DNA of 64,000 nt, taken from NCBI RefSeq assembly GCF_000003855.2, contig NW_003101680.1, positions 1,746,976 through 1,810,975 of the forward strand. The letters are read 5' to 3'. A program made the position numbers and the translations under genes. How positions within the stretch are numbered: position 1 is the stretch's first letter; the number at the start of each line of letters is the position of its first letter. Shown piece by piece: positions 1 to 8,903 of the stretch. The stretch is from Blastomyces gilchristii SLH14081. Taxonomy: Eukaryota; Ascomycota; Eurotiomycetes; Onygenales; Ajellomycetaceae. The notes below the pieces were generated by a model. The model had not been told where the DNA came from. It made no database searches and saw nothing but the letters and a program-made list of their open reading frames with translations.

Positions 1-408
1 AATGTCTGTGTCGAGAATTCCGGCACGGATGCCTTGACGGGCCATAGCCAGTGCAAGATTCACTATAAATGTATTCAGCTAATGGTTCACTGAGAAAGCG
101 CCGCACTCCGGTCAACGCGGGCACGGAGAACTCAAGATACTGCGCACCAGCAATTGTAGACTTCCCGACTCCGCCCTTGGCGGACGAGACTGCAACGACC
201 TTATTGACATCCCGGATTTTCCTTTTTTCTGGGAGGCCTCGTCGACGAGGGAATGATGGAGGAGTTCCAGACCGGGGCAAGCCCTGGAATCAGCATCTTA
301 GTTTGGTACATCGGAATCGGAAAAATAGGTAGGTAGAAATGATGAAGTATGTACCAGCGGATTGTCATGGTGAAGAGGTCGCAGTGTGGAAAAGAAGTTG
401 CGGCGCAT
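1..408 (-). CDS. ind1: IND1/NUBPL-like mitochondrial Fe-S P-loop NTPase, 3' part beyond window
   Basis: Minus-strand gene cut by the left edge. The exons are 408-355, 283-148 and 62-1, joined by GT-AG introns 354-284 (71 bp) and 147-63 (85 bp) that keep the frame. Exon 1 encodes an arginine-rich, acid-free start (MRRNFFSTLRPLHH) typical of a mitochondrial presequence. Exon 2 has RGLPEKRKIRDVNKVVAVSS followed by the deviant Walker A motif AKGGVGKST, and exon 3 continues with NLALAMARQGIRAGILDTD. This is the Mrp/NBP35 family signature, and the RGLP-(K/R)-lead-in is characteristic of IND1/NUBPL, which delivers 4Fe-4S clusters to respiratory complex I in the mitochondrial matrix. The Met at 408 was chosen because it starts the presequence. 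An in-frame upstream Met would add about 12 residues. The CxxC cluster-binding region lies outside the window, so other Mrp-family members cannot be fully excluded. The gene is divergent from bfr2. Confidence 0.88.
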
Positions 409-709
409 TTTGACTGAGAACAATTGATTCTGAATTACCTTCATGTTGGCGTTCACATCATGATAAATATGATCCCGATTCAACTCTCCCGTCTCCAATA
501 TCGTCACGATGAAGCTTTCCTAATATTCGCATTGATATTTGATCATGTGACTCGGCAATGCGGCCTGGCTCTGCCGAAGGGACCCGCCCAGAATGGAAGT
601 TTTACCCGACGAGCAAAAATTACCAACAAGAAAGAAAAAAAAACCCCCAAAATCTCAGCACAACGCTTCTCTACCAAACGATGAGATTGACTTCATAAAG
701 TTGGCAACC
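409..709. promoter_or_regulatory. Shared divergent intergenic region between ind1 and bfr2
   Basis: This 301-bp gap separates two divergently transcribed start codons (408 minus, 710 plus), so it must hold both promoters and both 5' UTRs. A purine-rich tract with an A run lies near 626-655, just upstream of bfr2. No convincing TATA box or factor site could be assigned by eye. Small open frames cross the gap but have no coding features. Confidence 0.5.
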
Positions 710-2467
710 ATGGCAAATAACCGTGGCCGGGTGAAGTCTCTGGCGGAGCAAATTGCTGATTTGGAAGATCCAACTCCCAAAGGTGAGCCCGCATTCTCTG
801 CGAAATTTTCTTTCCCTGAGCGGCCAACTAACACCACCTTTAGATTTCGATCCAGAAGATTTAAATGACCGCGCGGAAAGCAGCGACGATCAGTCTTCTG
901 GAGCGGAGGATGATAATGCTAACGCCGGTCGAGAGCATTACATAGCTGTTGGGTGAGTGACCCTGCTACAACTCAAACTGCATCTACAGCTAAATTTTTA
1001 ACTAACCCCCTCAACAGAAAGAGCAAGCTCCGCGAACCAGAGAAAGTAACTCTCGGGCGCGAATATGCTGGCTCGCGAGTTAGTCGAGAGGCACTTGAAG
1101 GCTACGAGAGTGAAGATGATCCATTCCGCAAAGATTCAAGCGACGAGGACGCGTCATGGTTATCTGATGAGCTTGATGGATTGAAAAGTGGAGACTTGGG
1201 AGAAGATGATTCAGATGCAGAATCCGAGGATATGGATAATGCGCTGGGGTCTGATAAAGAGCTAGACGGAGCAAGGGATTCTGAAAGCGATCAGGGATTT
1301 GGCGATAGCAGTGATGACGAGGGTGAAGATGATCAAGGAGAGTCTGAAAGTGAAATTTCTGGAGACGAAGACGATGATGAAGATGAAGATGATAAACAGG
1401 AGGACGGCCCCGCCCTATCAGACGACCGGGCTGAAATAAGACGACTCATGGCCTCAGATCACAAAACTGTTGCAGCGTCACTATCTCAAGCAGCCAAAGC
1501 AGATGCTGCGAAGGGGAGGTCGGTCAAGCGTCAGCGGTCAGCTTTCGGCGCCATATTGAACGCACGTATCAAACTTCAGAAAGGAATTACATCTCTTAAC
1601 GGTCTATCATCTACGTTAGAGGATGATAATGCAGCTCACCAGTCCTCGATCCAGTCCGCTGAAGCTGCGGCACTAGCTCTTTGGAGTACGATCGAAGATC
1701 TTCGACATGCACTTGCTAATGCCCAAACCAGGAACACCACCTCATCATCTAAAAAACGAAAACGAGGCCCGCCTCCTTCCGCCTCCACCTCGTCAGCCGA
1801 TATTTGGCATCGCATGGAGGAAATCGAAGCACAATCACGACTTCACCGTCGCGCTGTGCTTGATAAATGGGCTTTAAAAACACGTGGTTCGAGAGCTGCA
1901 CTACCGAACGCCAGAGGCAAGCTACTGAATCACGGGGCAACCGACCAGCAAACAATAACCTCCGTGCTGGATGCCCACATTGCCACCCAACTTGATAGCC
2001 GCTCATCCAAACGCACCTTTACAGAGGACGTCCAAGAACGCCAACAAACCAACGGTACCTCTAATGGCCCCCACGAAGTAAACGAAATGTACGACGACTC
2101 CATCTTCTACCAGACTCTACTCCGCGACCTTGTGGAAGAACGCATGTCTGCCAACAACGGCATCGAGACACTGCAGATGCAACTTCCCTCCCTCCTTGCT
2201 ATCCATCCTACCACCGGGATGCGCAAGGATAAGGTTAAAAGAGCTGTAGATACCAAGGCCTCCAAGGGCCGTAAGATGCGGTATACTGTCCACGAGAAGC
2301 TGCAGAATTTCATGCCTCCGGAAGACAGAGGCACATGGGGGGATAGCGCGCGGGAGGAGTTCTTCGCTTCGTTGCTAGGAAAAAGTGCGAGGGATGTTTT
2401 GGGTGAGGATGATGAGGATGAGGACGAGGATGTTGAAGAGGGAGGACTTAGACTTTTCCGGAGTTAG
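710..2467 (+). CDS. bfr2: BFR2/AATF-like ribosome biogenesis protein
   Basis: The exons are 710-782, 844-952 and 1018-2467 (1632 nt, 543 residues), joined by GTGAGC/TAG (61 bp) and GTGAGT/CAG (65 bp) introns. Exon 1 encodes MANNRGRVKSLAEQIADLED, the conserved BFR2 start. A start at 953 would lie inside intron 2 and drop the first exons. After KSKLREPEKVTLG come long acidic Asp/Glu tracts (about residues 85-195), then an AATF/Che-1 segment (about 215-365: RQRSAFGAILNARIKLQK). The C-terminal TRAUB domain (about 440-516) contains KASKGRKMRYTVHEKLQNF. The last residues are acidic again. In yeast, Bfr2 works in the nucleolus with Enp2 and Lcp5 in the SSU processome for 18S rRNA maturation. Length and domain order match the family, and the frame is intact with ordinary codon use. 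Confidence 0.95.
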
Positions 2468-2735
2468 GAAATGGCGTAGAGATGACTGATACTTCTCTTG
2501 GTTGTGTTAAAATTTATTTGTCTACTATCTGCTCTATTGTTATCGAGCGTCGAGCTACTAATATCTATATATCTGCTCTGCTACCAATGCAACTCCCATA
2601 CATATCCAGCGATGGCCTTTCCCAAACTACATAGATAAAGTCTTAAAAGGATTGGAAACCTTTGCCGGATAAAAATAATAAGCCAACGGATGCCGGTAGT
2701 CGCCTGAATGCTGCATTACCCCTATTTATTTAAAG
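2468..2735. other. Convergent intergenic spacer
   Basis: 3' ends of bfr2 (plus) and the dehydrogenase relic (minus) face each other across 268 bp. It is moderately AT-rich and should contain both 3' UTRs and polyadenylation signals. No further gene or repeat was seen. Confidence 0.6.
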
Positions 2736-3333
2736 TTAAAAGACCAGCCCACCGCCTAATAAAATAATATTAATTAGAAGAAGCTCATCTTCAAATAACC
2801 TTCCCAAAAAGAAACACATATTGAGGTTAAAAGAAAGGAAAATGGAAAAGATTACTCACCATCATCAACAATATCCGCCCCATTCACGTAACTCCCCGCC
2901 ACCTCACTACACAAAAACACCACGGGACTTGCCATCTCCCGGGGATCCCCCATCCTCCCCATGGGATTCCTATCGGCCCATATTTGGCGACATGGTGCCA
3001 ACGCATCGCCCTCATTGAGTGCCGTGTCCATGTAGCCCGGAGAGATGGAGTTGACACGGATGCCGTACTGACTCCATTCTGCTGCGAGAGAGGCACGGAG
3101 CTGCAGAATGCCGGCTTTGGAGACGTTGTAGGCGGCCTGGGGTTGCGGGTAGTTTACGCGGTGGGCGCTGATGGAGGAGATAAGAACGATACGCCCGCCG
3201 CTGGCATCGGAGATCATGTGTCTGGGCAGTTTGAGGGCGCATCTATGTGGGGAACGGCGAGGGAAGGGAAATCCTTGCGGAGAGCTTGAGAGACGTTCGT
3301 TTTCTCGAAAGCGGAAGGGAGGTCTAGGAGAGC
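2736..3333 (-). pseudogene. Short-chain dehydrogenase/reductase (SDR) relic, internally deleted and 5'-truncated
   Basis: The last exon (2755-2736) follows a GTGAGT...TTAG intron (2859-2756) and gives the ending DDGGGLVF, typical of this SDR group. Without this splice the frame would read DDGE and stop. The main exon carries GGRIVLISSISAHRVNYPQP, the catalytic YNVSK (YxxxK), IRVNSISPGYMDT and NPMGRMGDPREMAS. Upstream, a different frame reads ALLDLPSAFEK, then NVSQALRKDFPSLAVPHID, and stops near 3200. The frame-2 part resumes at about LPRHMISDASGG. Normally about 45-50 residues with the NNAG/NSAG motif lie between these pieces, so DNA seems lost there with a frame change. No TGxxxGIG cofactor motif is found upstream to about 4.3 kb. 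It is therefore probably a nonfunctional relic. An unusual gene model with a distant first exon is less likely. Confidence 0.72.
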
Positions 3334-4671
3334 CTGTGTAATTCATATAGAGGTATCGGAATTATCATGCTTCGTTTATATATATGACAAACACAAGGAG
3401 TAGCTTTTTTAGCGGCAATGATTAAGGGGTACTAGGATGTAATATCATAGGATGAATTCCGGGGGTTAGAGCTGTCACAATAGCAAATAATATATTTATA
3501 ATATACATATTATATAGAAAGGGACATGCAACCACCTACATGTTGAATTAACCCCTGACAGTAAACATCAACCTGGCACACTCGGCTCGGGGCAGGACGC
3601 ATTTTGCATGAAAGATTCGTTCGACTGTGTGTCCTTGTTGCCAAAATGTATCCATGGCATGTGTTTGTGATGGGTAGTTGGGGTTAGTATGATGATCCAT
3701 GGTGATGTATGTTCCATGTATGTACGCTGTATATAAAGGGAGTTTCAAACAAATTGGCTGTTCGCGTCAGACCTTTTCAGGACGTCTTTCCTGGCCCAGC
3801 CAGTGGCCGGTTCCCTAGACAAAGTTGGAGATGGATGTGGAGATGTCATGGCTACTGGTGGCGGATTCAATGAACTACTAATGATATACCAAGTGAGTGG
3901 ACGAGGTCGCATGAAAGGAGGATTACCGTTTAGTGAGCGTAATGGTTACGTCCACTTAGGACTATGAGAACTATGAGATTGCATACGCAGTCAACAGAAT
4001 TCACATATCCAAGTAATTCATGTGACTATCTGACTATGCATTGTTTATTCTATATGCGCTAGTTTGAAGTTTTGACTACCTACGTATCATACATATCCAG
4101 ATTGGTTCACCGTCAAAGTACAGGCTATATAAGCTTCGGTTTTTCACAAGCAACTCGAATAGCTCTGCTCCGCCAGGCCCGTGATAAGCCCAGGAACAGT
4201 CATTGCAGCATATGGGTCTGACTAGAAAAATTCCATTGCATTTTCATTTGATCAGATAGATTCATTAAATTAAAACAAAAACAAAACACGGGATATGGGA
4301 AAGGTTTTGGAAGGGGGGTTACAAATGCCACCTATCGAGAACGCACGAATTGAATACCCTTTATTTGAAAACGCCTTCGAAAAGCAAGAAAAGGAATCTG
4401 GTCGAATATTTAATGTCAATGACCCCTTCCCTGCCATCGGATTGGTTGGTAACACAGTAAGGAATCTGCTCGAGAGACCATGATACGAAGTTAGCGATGA
4501 GAGTGTAAAGTAATAAAAGACAAGTCCTCGTCAGAAAAGGCAAAGGAGACCGGGGAAAGTGAAAAGAGGTATGTCTGAGCAACCAAAAAAAAATGGTAAA
4601 AAGAAGTCCCCCATATCTAGCGCCTGAGAACACCCATGTCGAGCCAAACGTATGAGAAATAAGACTTAAAA
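3334..4671. other. Intergenic region without a recognisable gene
   Basis: Ordinary base composition with some AT-rich patches (about 3480-3520). All open frames are short (under 145 codons) and give low-complexity or unfamiliar peptides with no motif, so none is called. The right part should contain the spf30 3' UTR. No repeat was recognised. It may include eroded upstream parts of the SDR relic, but I could not align any. Confidence 0.55.
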
Positions 4672-5780
4672 TCAATAGTCGTCTTCGGCTTGTTGATAGA
4701 TATGCCGGCTTCTCGTTGGATCTTTGCGCATCTGTTGGCCAGAGCCAGTGAAGCCAACTATAGTAGAGACACAAATGAGTTAGCATATTTCAAATTTGAA
4801 AAGGATACCGCGTCAGGGTACGTGGCTTGACAGCTAATGTTATATAAAAGAGGGTATAAGGAATTTCTCACCTCGTGCGTTGATCCCTTCAGGAGTCCGA
4901 AACATGCTCTCTTTCTTCCCAACCTTTCCTAACTTGCTCTTAGCCGCGAAGTCCTGCCATTTGCTCTTGCCAGCCTCCAGTTCCTTATTGGCTCTGACTT
5001 TCCGGGGCATCTTCGCTGGGCGCGTTGGGCCATCGCCTGGTTTGCTTGGCTCCTTGCGCGCCTGGGTGGCCAGAGCCGGGTTGATATCCGCCGCAGCAGA
5101 AATCACGCTAGAATTGGCAGGAAGAGCCTGTGGGGATGTGGAGCCTGATAGTCCATCAGCCTTACGTTTTCGCGTTTCAGTGATGGGTTTAATATCCCTG
5201 GACGTTAGGGTTTCAGTGGTCCCATATGACTTGAAGGAAACTATGTAGATGGGGTTGGTGGATGAGCCGGTTATGGATGTGATGCGAGCCGGATAGAATG
5301 AGTTATCTCCCGACGCCCATCGGGCTAGGACGTTGTCGTTTACGGAGAATGATACAGGAGGCGAGGGCTGGGGTTCTTCGGGCGGAGCGGGCTCAACAGT
5401 CGGTTTTCGGTAACCCGCTTGGTATGCTGGATGGTTCTCTTTCGACCATTTTTCCTTAGCGGGAGGAGATGAGGGTTTTGATTTCTGCGGCACAGGTCGT
5501 AGCTCTGAAATGGATTGCTCCGTGAGGGATATGAATTCTTCAAGTTCAGTCTTCAGTCCCTGCAGTTCGGCATTATCTGGATCTACCTGCAAACTCGATT
5601 GAACTGCCTCGAGCTATGGGATAAGTTAGTACAATTAAAGCTCATCTCTGGAATTTGTAAGTACAAAGGAACTTTAGAACTGGACACAATAAAGTAAATG
5701 AAAAGAAGAGTATCGCGATCACATACCTGTACCTTGAATTCCTTCACTTCAGCCTCAAGGGCGGCGACTTCCGTGTTCAT
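4672..5780 (-). CDS. spf30: SPF30/SMNDC1-like Tudor-domain splicing factor
   Basis: The exons are 5780-5727, 5613-4872 and 4757-4672 (882 nt, 293 residues), with GTATGT/TAG (113 bp) and GTGAGA/TAG (114 bp) introns. Exon 1 (MNTEVAALEAEVKEFKVQ) joins LEAVQSSLQVDPDN to form an N-terminal coiled coil. The Tudor domain is at about residues 106-162 (VNDNVLARWASGDNSFYPAR, then YIVSFKSYG). A Lys/Arg-rich linker leads to KSKWQDFAAKSK and MFRTPEGINAR. The third exon adds VGFTGSGQQMRKDPTRSR and the ending HIYQQAEDDY, the conserved SMNDC1 tail. Reading through the second intron gives a wrong ending, so the splice is well supported. SPF30 binds symmetric dimethyl-arginine on Sm proteins and is needed for tri-snRNP joining the pre-spliceosome in the nucleus. 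The gene is intact and is the last one before the repeat-rich DNA. Confidence 0.95.
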
Positions 5781-6043
5781 TTTAAAACGAGTAAAGCGTT
5801 TGGTACGTTCAAAAAATAGGGAGCACAGGTCAGATACGAAATCAAGAAATGTGTTTTCTTAACAAAAATATATAAGAGTAAACTGGACCGACAACTTTCC
5901 AGGGTAAACGGGGCGCTGACGAGAGTGATAAAGAAATGCAATGATGATGAGTGAAGGCGGTCAAAATTAGCGTGATGATCACGTGATAATTCCGCTGTCA
6001 AACTAGGTATGTTCGGCATGCCGAGTTAGACTGGCCTAGACAT
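5781..6043. promoter_or_regulatory. Upstream region of spf30
   Basis: This 263-bp stretch lies between the spf30 start codon and the 3-bp target duplication of the next element, so it should hold the spf30 promoter. A TATATAAG-like sequence occurs near 5867-5875 on the plus strand. No other feature was recognised. Confidence 0.4.
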
Positions 6044-6046
6044 TAA

Positions 6047-6800
6047 GGGCGTGTTCGGTTGCACAGTTAACCTCTGTTAACCTCTGTTAAAAAGGTCCAC
6101 TTAACAGACCCTACCCGCGGTATTGAAATTACCTACCTGAAAAAGGCCTTGCGTTCAGTCTGCCATCATTATAACCTTCACTTACCTGTGATTAGAGTTC
6201 AACAGTGTAATTAGACCAAATAGTGGATAGTTGTAACTCAAATAGGCAAGGTGAGTGTGATGTAAGCTTGTGTAAAGCTGTCACTGCCTGCCAGCACCCA
6301 GGTGTTTTGCAGACTCAGTTTTATCTCAGATAAGTGGGGCGGGCCGGATTCCTTCTCATCATCATATACAGAGTATATATATATATATCTTCTTGTTGAA
6401 AACTGTCAGAGATATGACAATTGATGCCATGGAGAGCTCTGATAATGAACATGAGAATGAATAATTTAAGAGAAATACTGCTATGTCAATACTATTAATT
6501 ATAGTCACTCAAATTGCTGTGCATTCTGTTTCTCAGAGTAAAAATATGATACAGATGAAATCTGATATCTTCTTGAAGCTTGTTGATTGGCTGAAGAACT
6601 ATACAAAATAGATGAGATTAAAATGAAAGAAATAGAAATCTGCATCATCACTGTGTGTAATTGATTAAATACATCAAAACCACTATGAGATTAGAATGGC
6701 AATCAAGGTTTGAAAAATCAACACCGGCAGCACGCTAATATCCACTTTTTGAGAGTAGGTTTAAGTTTAACAGAGGTTAACTGTGCAACCGAACACGCTC
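6047..6800. mobile_element. Nonautonomous DNA transposon (MITE-like), PIF/Harbinger-type ends
   Basis: The left end (6047 onward, GGGCGTGTTCGGTTGCAC...) and the reverse complement of the right end (6767-6800) match over about 34 bp with one mismatch near the tip. The element is flanked by TAA on both sides (6044-6046 and 6801-6803). A 3-bp TWA duplication with a GGGC/GAGC...TGTTCGGTT tip is the PIF/Harbinger (Tourist) pattern. The interior of about 690 bp has no long open frame. It has a short TA run near 6369-6388 and is only moderately AT-rich, so it looks younger or less mutated than the DNA to its right. Just inside the left end the AACCTCTGTT unit is repeated. A transposase source is not in the window. 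Confidence 0.85.
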
Positions 6801-6803
6801 TAA

Positions 6804-7165
6804 ATTAATTATTTATCGCTTTGCTGCTTGCGCAGCCTTCTTCATCACTTTCACCCTTCACTTCTACTCTCTCTCTTACTAACGTAATCAACCACCTAAC
6901 ACTCACCTTTGTAAATCAATTACAATCAACTTTAAATGTTAATATCTCAAGGAATATTTATTATTTTAACTTTGTAATTTATAATCTATAAATATCAAGA
7001 CTTATAGTATAATATAATTCAAAAATATTATAATATAGTTAAAATTGATTAAAATATAAATTCAATTATAAAATGAAATACAGTAAAATAAAATATATTA
7101 TATTTCATTATAAATTGAGAAATATATATTATATATTATTGAAAATAATAATTCTTAATTATGGC
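6804..7165. other. Isochore boundary, no gene seen
   Basis: Composition shifts here. Up to about 6935 the sequence is pyrimidine-rich and normal, after which A+T rises sharply and stays high to the window end. No coding feature or clear repeat was identified. Confidence 0.6.
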
Positions 7166-7679
7166 TAGACTGGTCACTGAGATCATGAATTTCATGTTTA
7201 GTTTCATTTGATCTGATCTTATACATTTCTTAGCATGAATTCTGCTGAGACTAGTCATTAAAAAAACATGCAAAGTGACTATATATCAGATCTTAAAATG
7301 AAACCATGACTTGAAAAAAATGAGAAAGTGATCTCATTTAGTCTCATTTAGTCTCATTTAGTCTCATTCTTGACATAAAGTTACTATTTTTAGACATTTT
7401 AAGGTTTTTTTTAGACTATTTTTAATTTTTTAAAAAGTAACACTTTTTAATAATACTCAAATGAGATTTAAAGTCATTTAAAGCAATAAAAATAATTTAA
7501 ATTGAGAAGTGAAAATCATGATCTTATTTGAAAAATGTGATAAGAGTAGACAGTAAGTCTCACTGAGACAGTATGAGACTACTATCTAATGTAAAACCAT
7601 GTATGAAATCAGTCAAATTGGTAATGAGACTATCAAAAAATCTGGTCCTGGTCTCAGACACGGTCACACGGTCAGTCTA
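7166..7679. mobile_element. Nonautonomous hAT-derived repeat
   Basis: The left end, starting TAGACTGGTC at 7166, matches about 100 bp of the hAT terminus at 18762 onward, including the shared stretch CATACATTTCTTAGCATGA-like (CATTTCTTAGCATGA). The right end (ggtcagtcta at 7670-7679) is inverted relative to the left tip and abuts an assembly gap. There is no transposase frame. The tip may have been CAGACTGG before C-to-T change, as hAT ends often begin with CA. The duplication could only be checked on the left side (7158-7165). Confidence 0.6.
7331..7368. repeat. 10-bp tandem repeat (GTCTCATTTA)
   Basis: Nearly four consecutive copies of a GTCTCATTTA unit lie inside the hAT-derived element. 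The first copy begins AT instead of GT. Confidence 0.9.
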
Positions 7680-7779
7680 NNNNNNNNNNNNNNNNNNNNN
7701 NNNNNNNNNNNNNNNNNNNNNNNNNNNNNNNNNNNNNNNNNNNNNNNNNNNNNNNNNNNNNNNNNNNNNNNNNNNNNNN
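7680..7779. other. Assembly gap (100 N)
   Basis: Exactly 100 N, the conventional size for a gap of unknown length, just after the hAT-derived repeat. Open frames that run through it are artefacts. Confidence 0.98.
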
Positions 7780-7829
7780 TGCTACTTTCAGAGCTCTGCT
7801 CTTCTCTTCACTCATTTCATTCTTATTTA

Positions 7830-7994
7830 TGTGATTGGAAGAATGTATAATATCAGATAATAACGCAGCTGCTTCTGAACTTGCTTATAAATGTAAAGAA
7901 GTCATAGCGGCCATCAATTAATTTAGTGTACAGTATATAAGAAGTCAGTGTATATCTGTAATTATATACTAACTTAAGCAATCTTTGAATCACA
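7830..7994 (+). repeat. 5' LTR of B1
   Basis: Starts TGTGATTGGAAG and ends GAATCACA. It is colinear with the 179-bp LTRs of B2 (23347-23525, 31370-31548) but shorter by small deletions. Most CpG sites present in the B2 LTRs are changed here. Confidence 0.85.
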
Positions 7995-8317
7995 TCTGAT
8001 AGCATGTCTAAAAACTGGTGAGAAGTGCAGACTTCTTCAGAGCATGATAATTTCATCTATAAAGCAATTCATAGTTATCATGTCAGTGTGATTCTAAAAA
8101 TGTCTCAAAAGATAGTGTATAAAGAGTGATGAGTAGAAGAGCATCTGATTAATACTGCTTCACTTATTGAGGAAAAACTTCACACTCAGACAAATGCCAT
8201 GTATGATACATAAACAGATAAGATATGAGAAAGGAAATAAAAGTAATGAATCAGATTCAAAGAAGTCTGCTCTCTATCTAAAAGAAGAATAAAAAGAGAG
8301 ATGATTATCACTGAAGT

Positions 8318-8370
8318 TATATAATAATAATAGATAGTAATATAATAATATAGTAATATAATAATAGACA
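8318..8370. repeat. AT-rich minisatellite in family B leader
   Basis: Short units of the form ATAATAATATAGTAAT repeat here. The same spot in B2 (about 23855-23937) has an expanded, slightly GC-richer version with GATATAGTGATATAAT-like units. Confidence 0.7.
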
Positions 8371-8414
8371 TTATACAATTAATAAGAAATCACTGAAATG
8401 AATATCTTCTCTAG

Positions 8415-8704
8415 TGTGACGGGCTGCGCCTGATCAATTATATAGACTATTCTGTTACACTTCATAGATTCTTTCACTCTGATTCACAGCTATTCTCAAT
8501 TGCTGATTCTCGGCCGCCACGAACATGTATGCTCTGATTCTCAGCCATTCTCAATCACTGATTCTCAGTCATCACATATGTGTATAAATATTCACTCTGA
8601 TTGCTGATTCTCACACTTTCTCTTTCTTTCCTTCTCTAACATTTTTCTCTTTATTATATAAGATCTATATATTATACTGATCTATTCAGCATAGGCCTCT
8701 TACA
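8415..8704 (+). repeat. 5' LTR of A1 (290 bp)
   Basis: Begins TGTGACGGGCTGCGCC and ends CCTCTTACA. It contains TATAAATA at 8583-8590, a CT-rich stretch, and an 11-nt segment at 8638-8648 that resembles the complement of the sequence just after the LTR. The left half has imperfect repeats of CTGATTCTCAGCCATTCTC-like units. It retains CGGCCGCCACG near 8511. Confidence 0.92.
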
Positions 8705-8717
8705 CTAGAAAAACATT
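8705..8717 (+). promoter_or_regulatory. Candidate primer-binding site of A1 (self-priming type)
   Basis: The sequence right after the LTR (CTAGAAAAACATT) does not begin TGG, so a standard tRNA 3' end would not pair. AGAAAAACATT (8707-8717) matches the complement of the LTR segment AACGTTTTTCT, as that segment is preserved in the 3' LTR, once one CpG is allowed for. The same relation is exact in A3 and A4. Confidence 0.55.
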
Positions 8718-8780
8718 CATCATCTTCTTATTAGAAATGATTACTCACACATTATCTTCTCATTAGAAATGATTATCTAT
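8718..8780. repeat. Two-copy 32-bp direct repeat in A1 leader
   Basis: The unit containing ATTAGAAATGATTA is present twice in tandem with a few differences. A3 and A4 show the same arrangement next to their 5' LTRs (33095-33141 minus; 34838-34905). Confidence 0.7.
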
Positions 8781-8903
8781 TGAGAAATATCTGAATGTGT
8801 AATGACATGTAAGAAATAGAGAAACAGTCAAACAGTTAAGTAAACACTGAGTTCTTAAATAGAAGCTTACTCATCAGTCACTCTGACTCTGTAACAAGAT
8901 CTT

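Noticed and set aside
953..1017. Apparent start of a 504-codon protein at 953
   Set aside because: It lies in intron 2 of bfr2. The spliced model from 710 gives the conserved N-terminus and an uninterrupted frame.
3548..3748. 66-codon minus-strand frame
   Set aside because: No similarity, no codon pattern, no splice context; likely chance.
4295..4786. Open frames on both strands (62 codons plus, 141 codons minus)
   Set aside because: They overlap the spf30 3' end and last exon in wrong frames, have no motif and read as low-complexity peptide.
7573..7860. Two open frames running through N
   Set aside because: The N run hides any stops; the flanking part belongs to the hAT-derived repeat.
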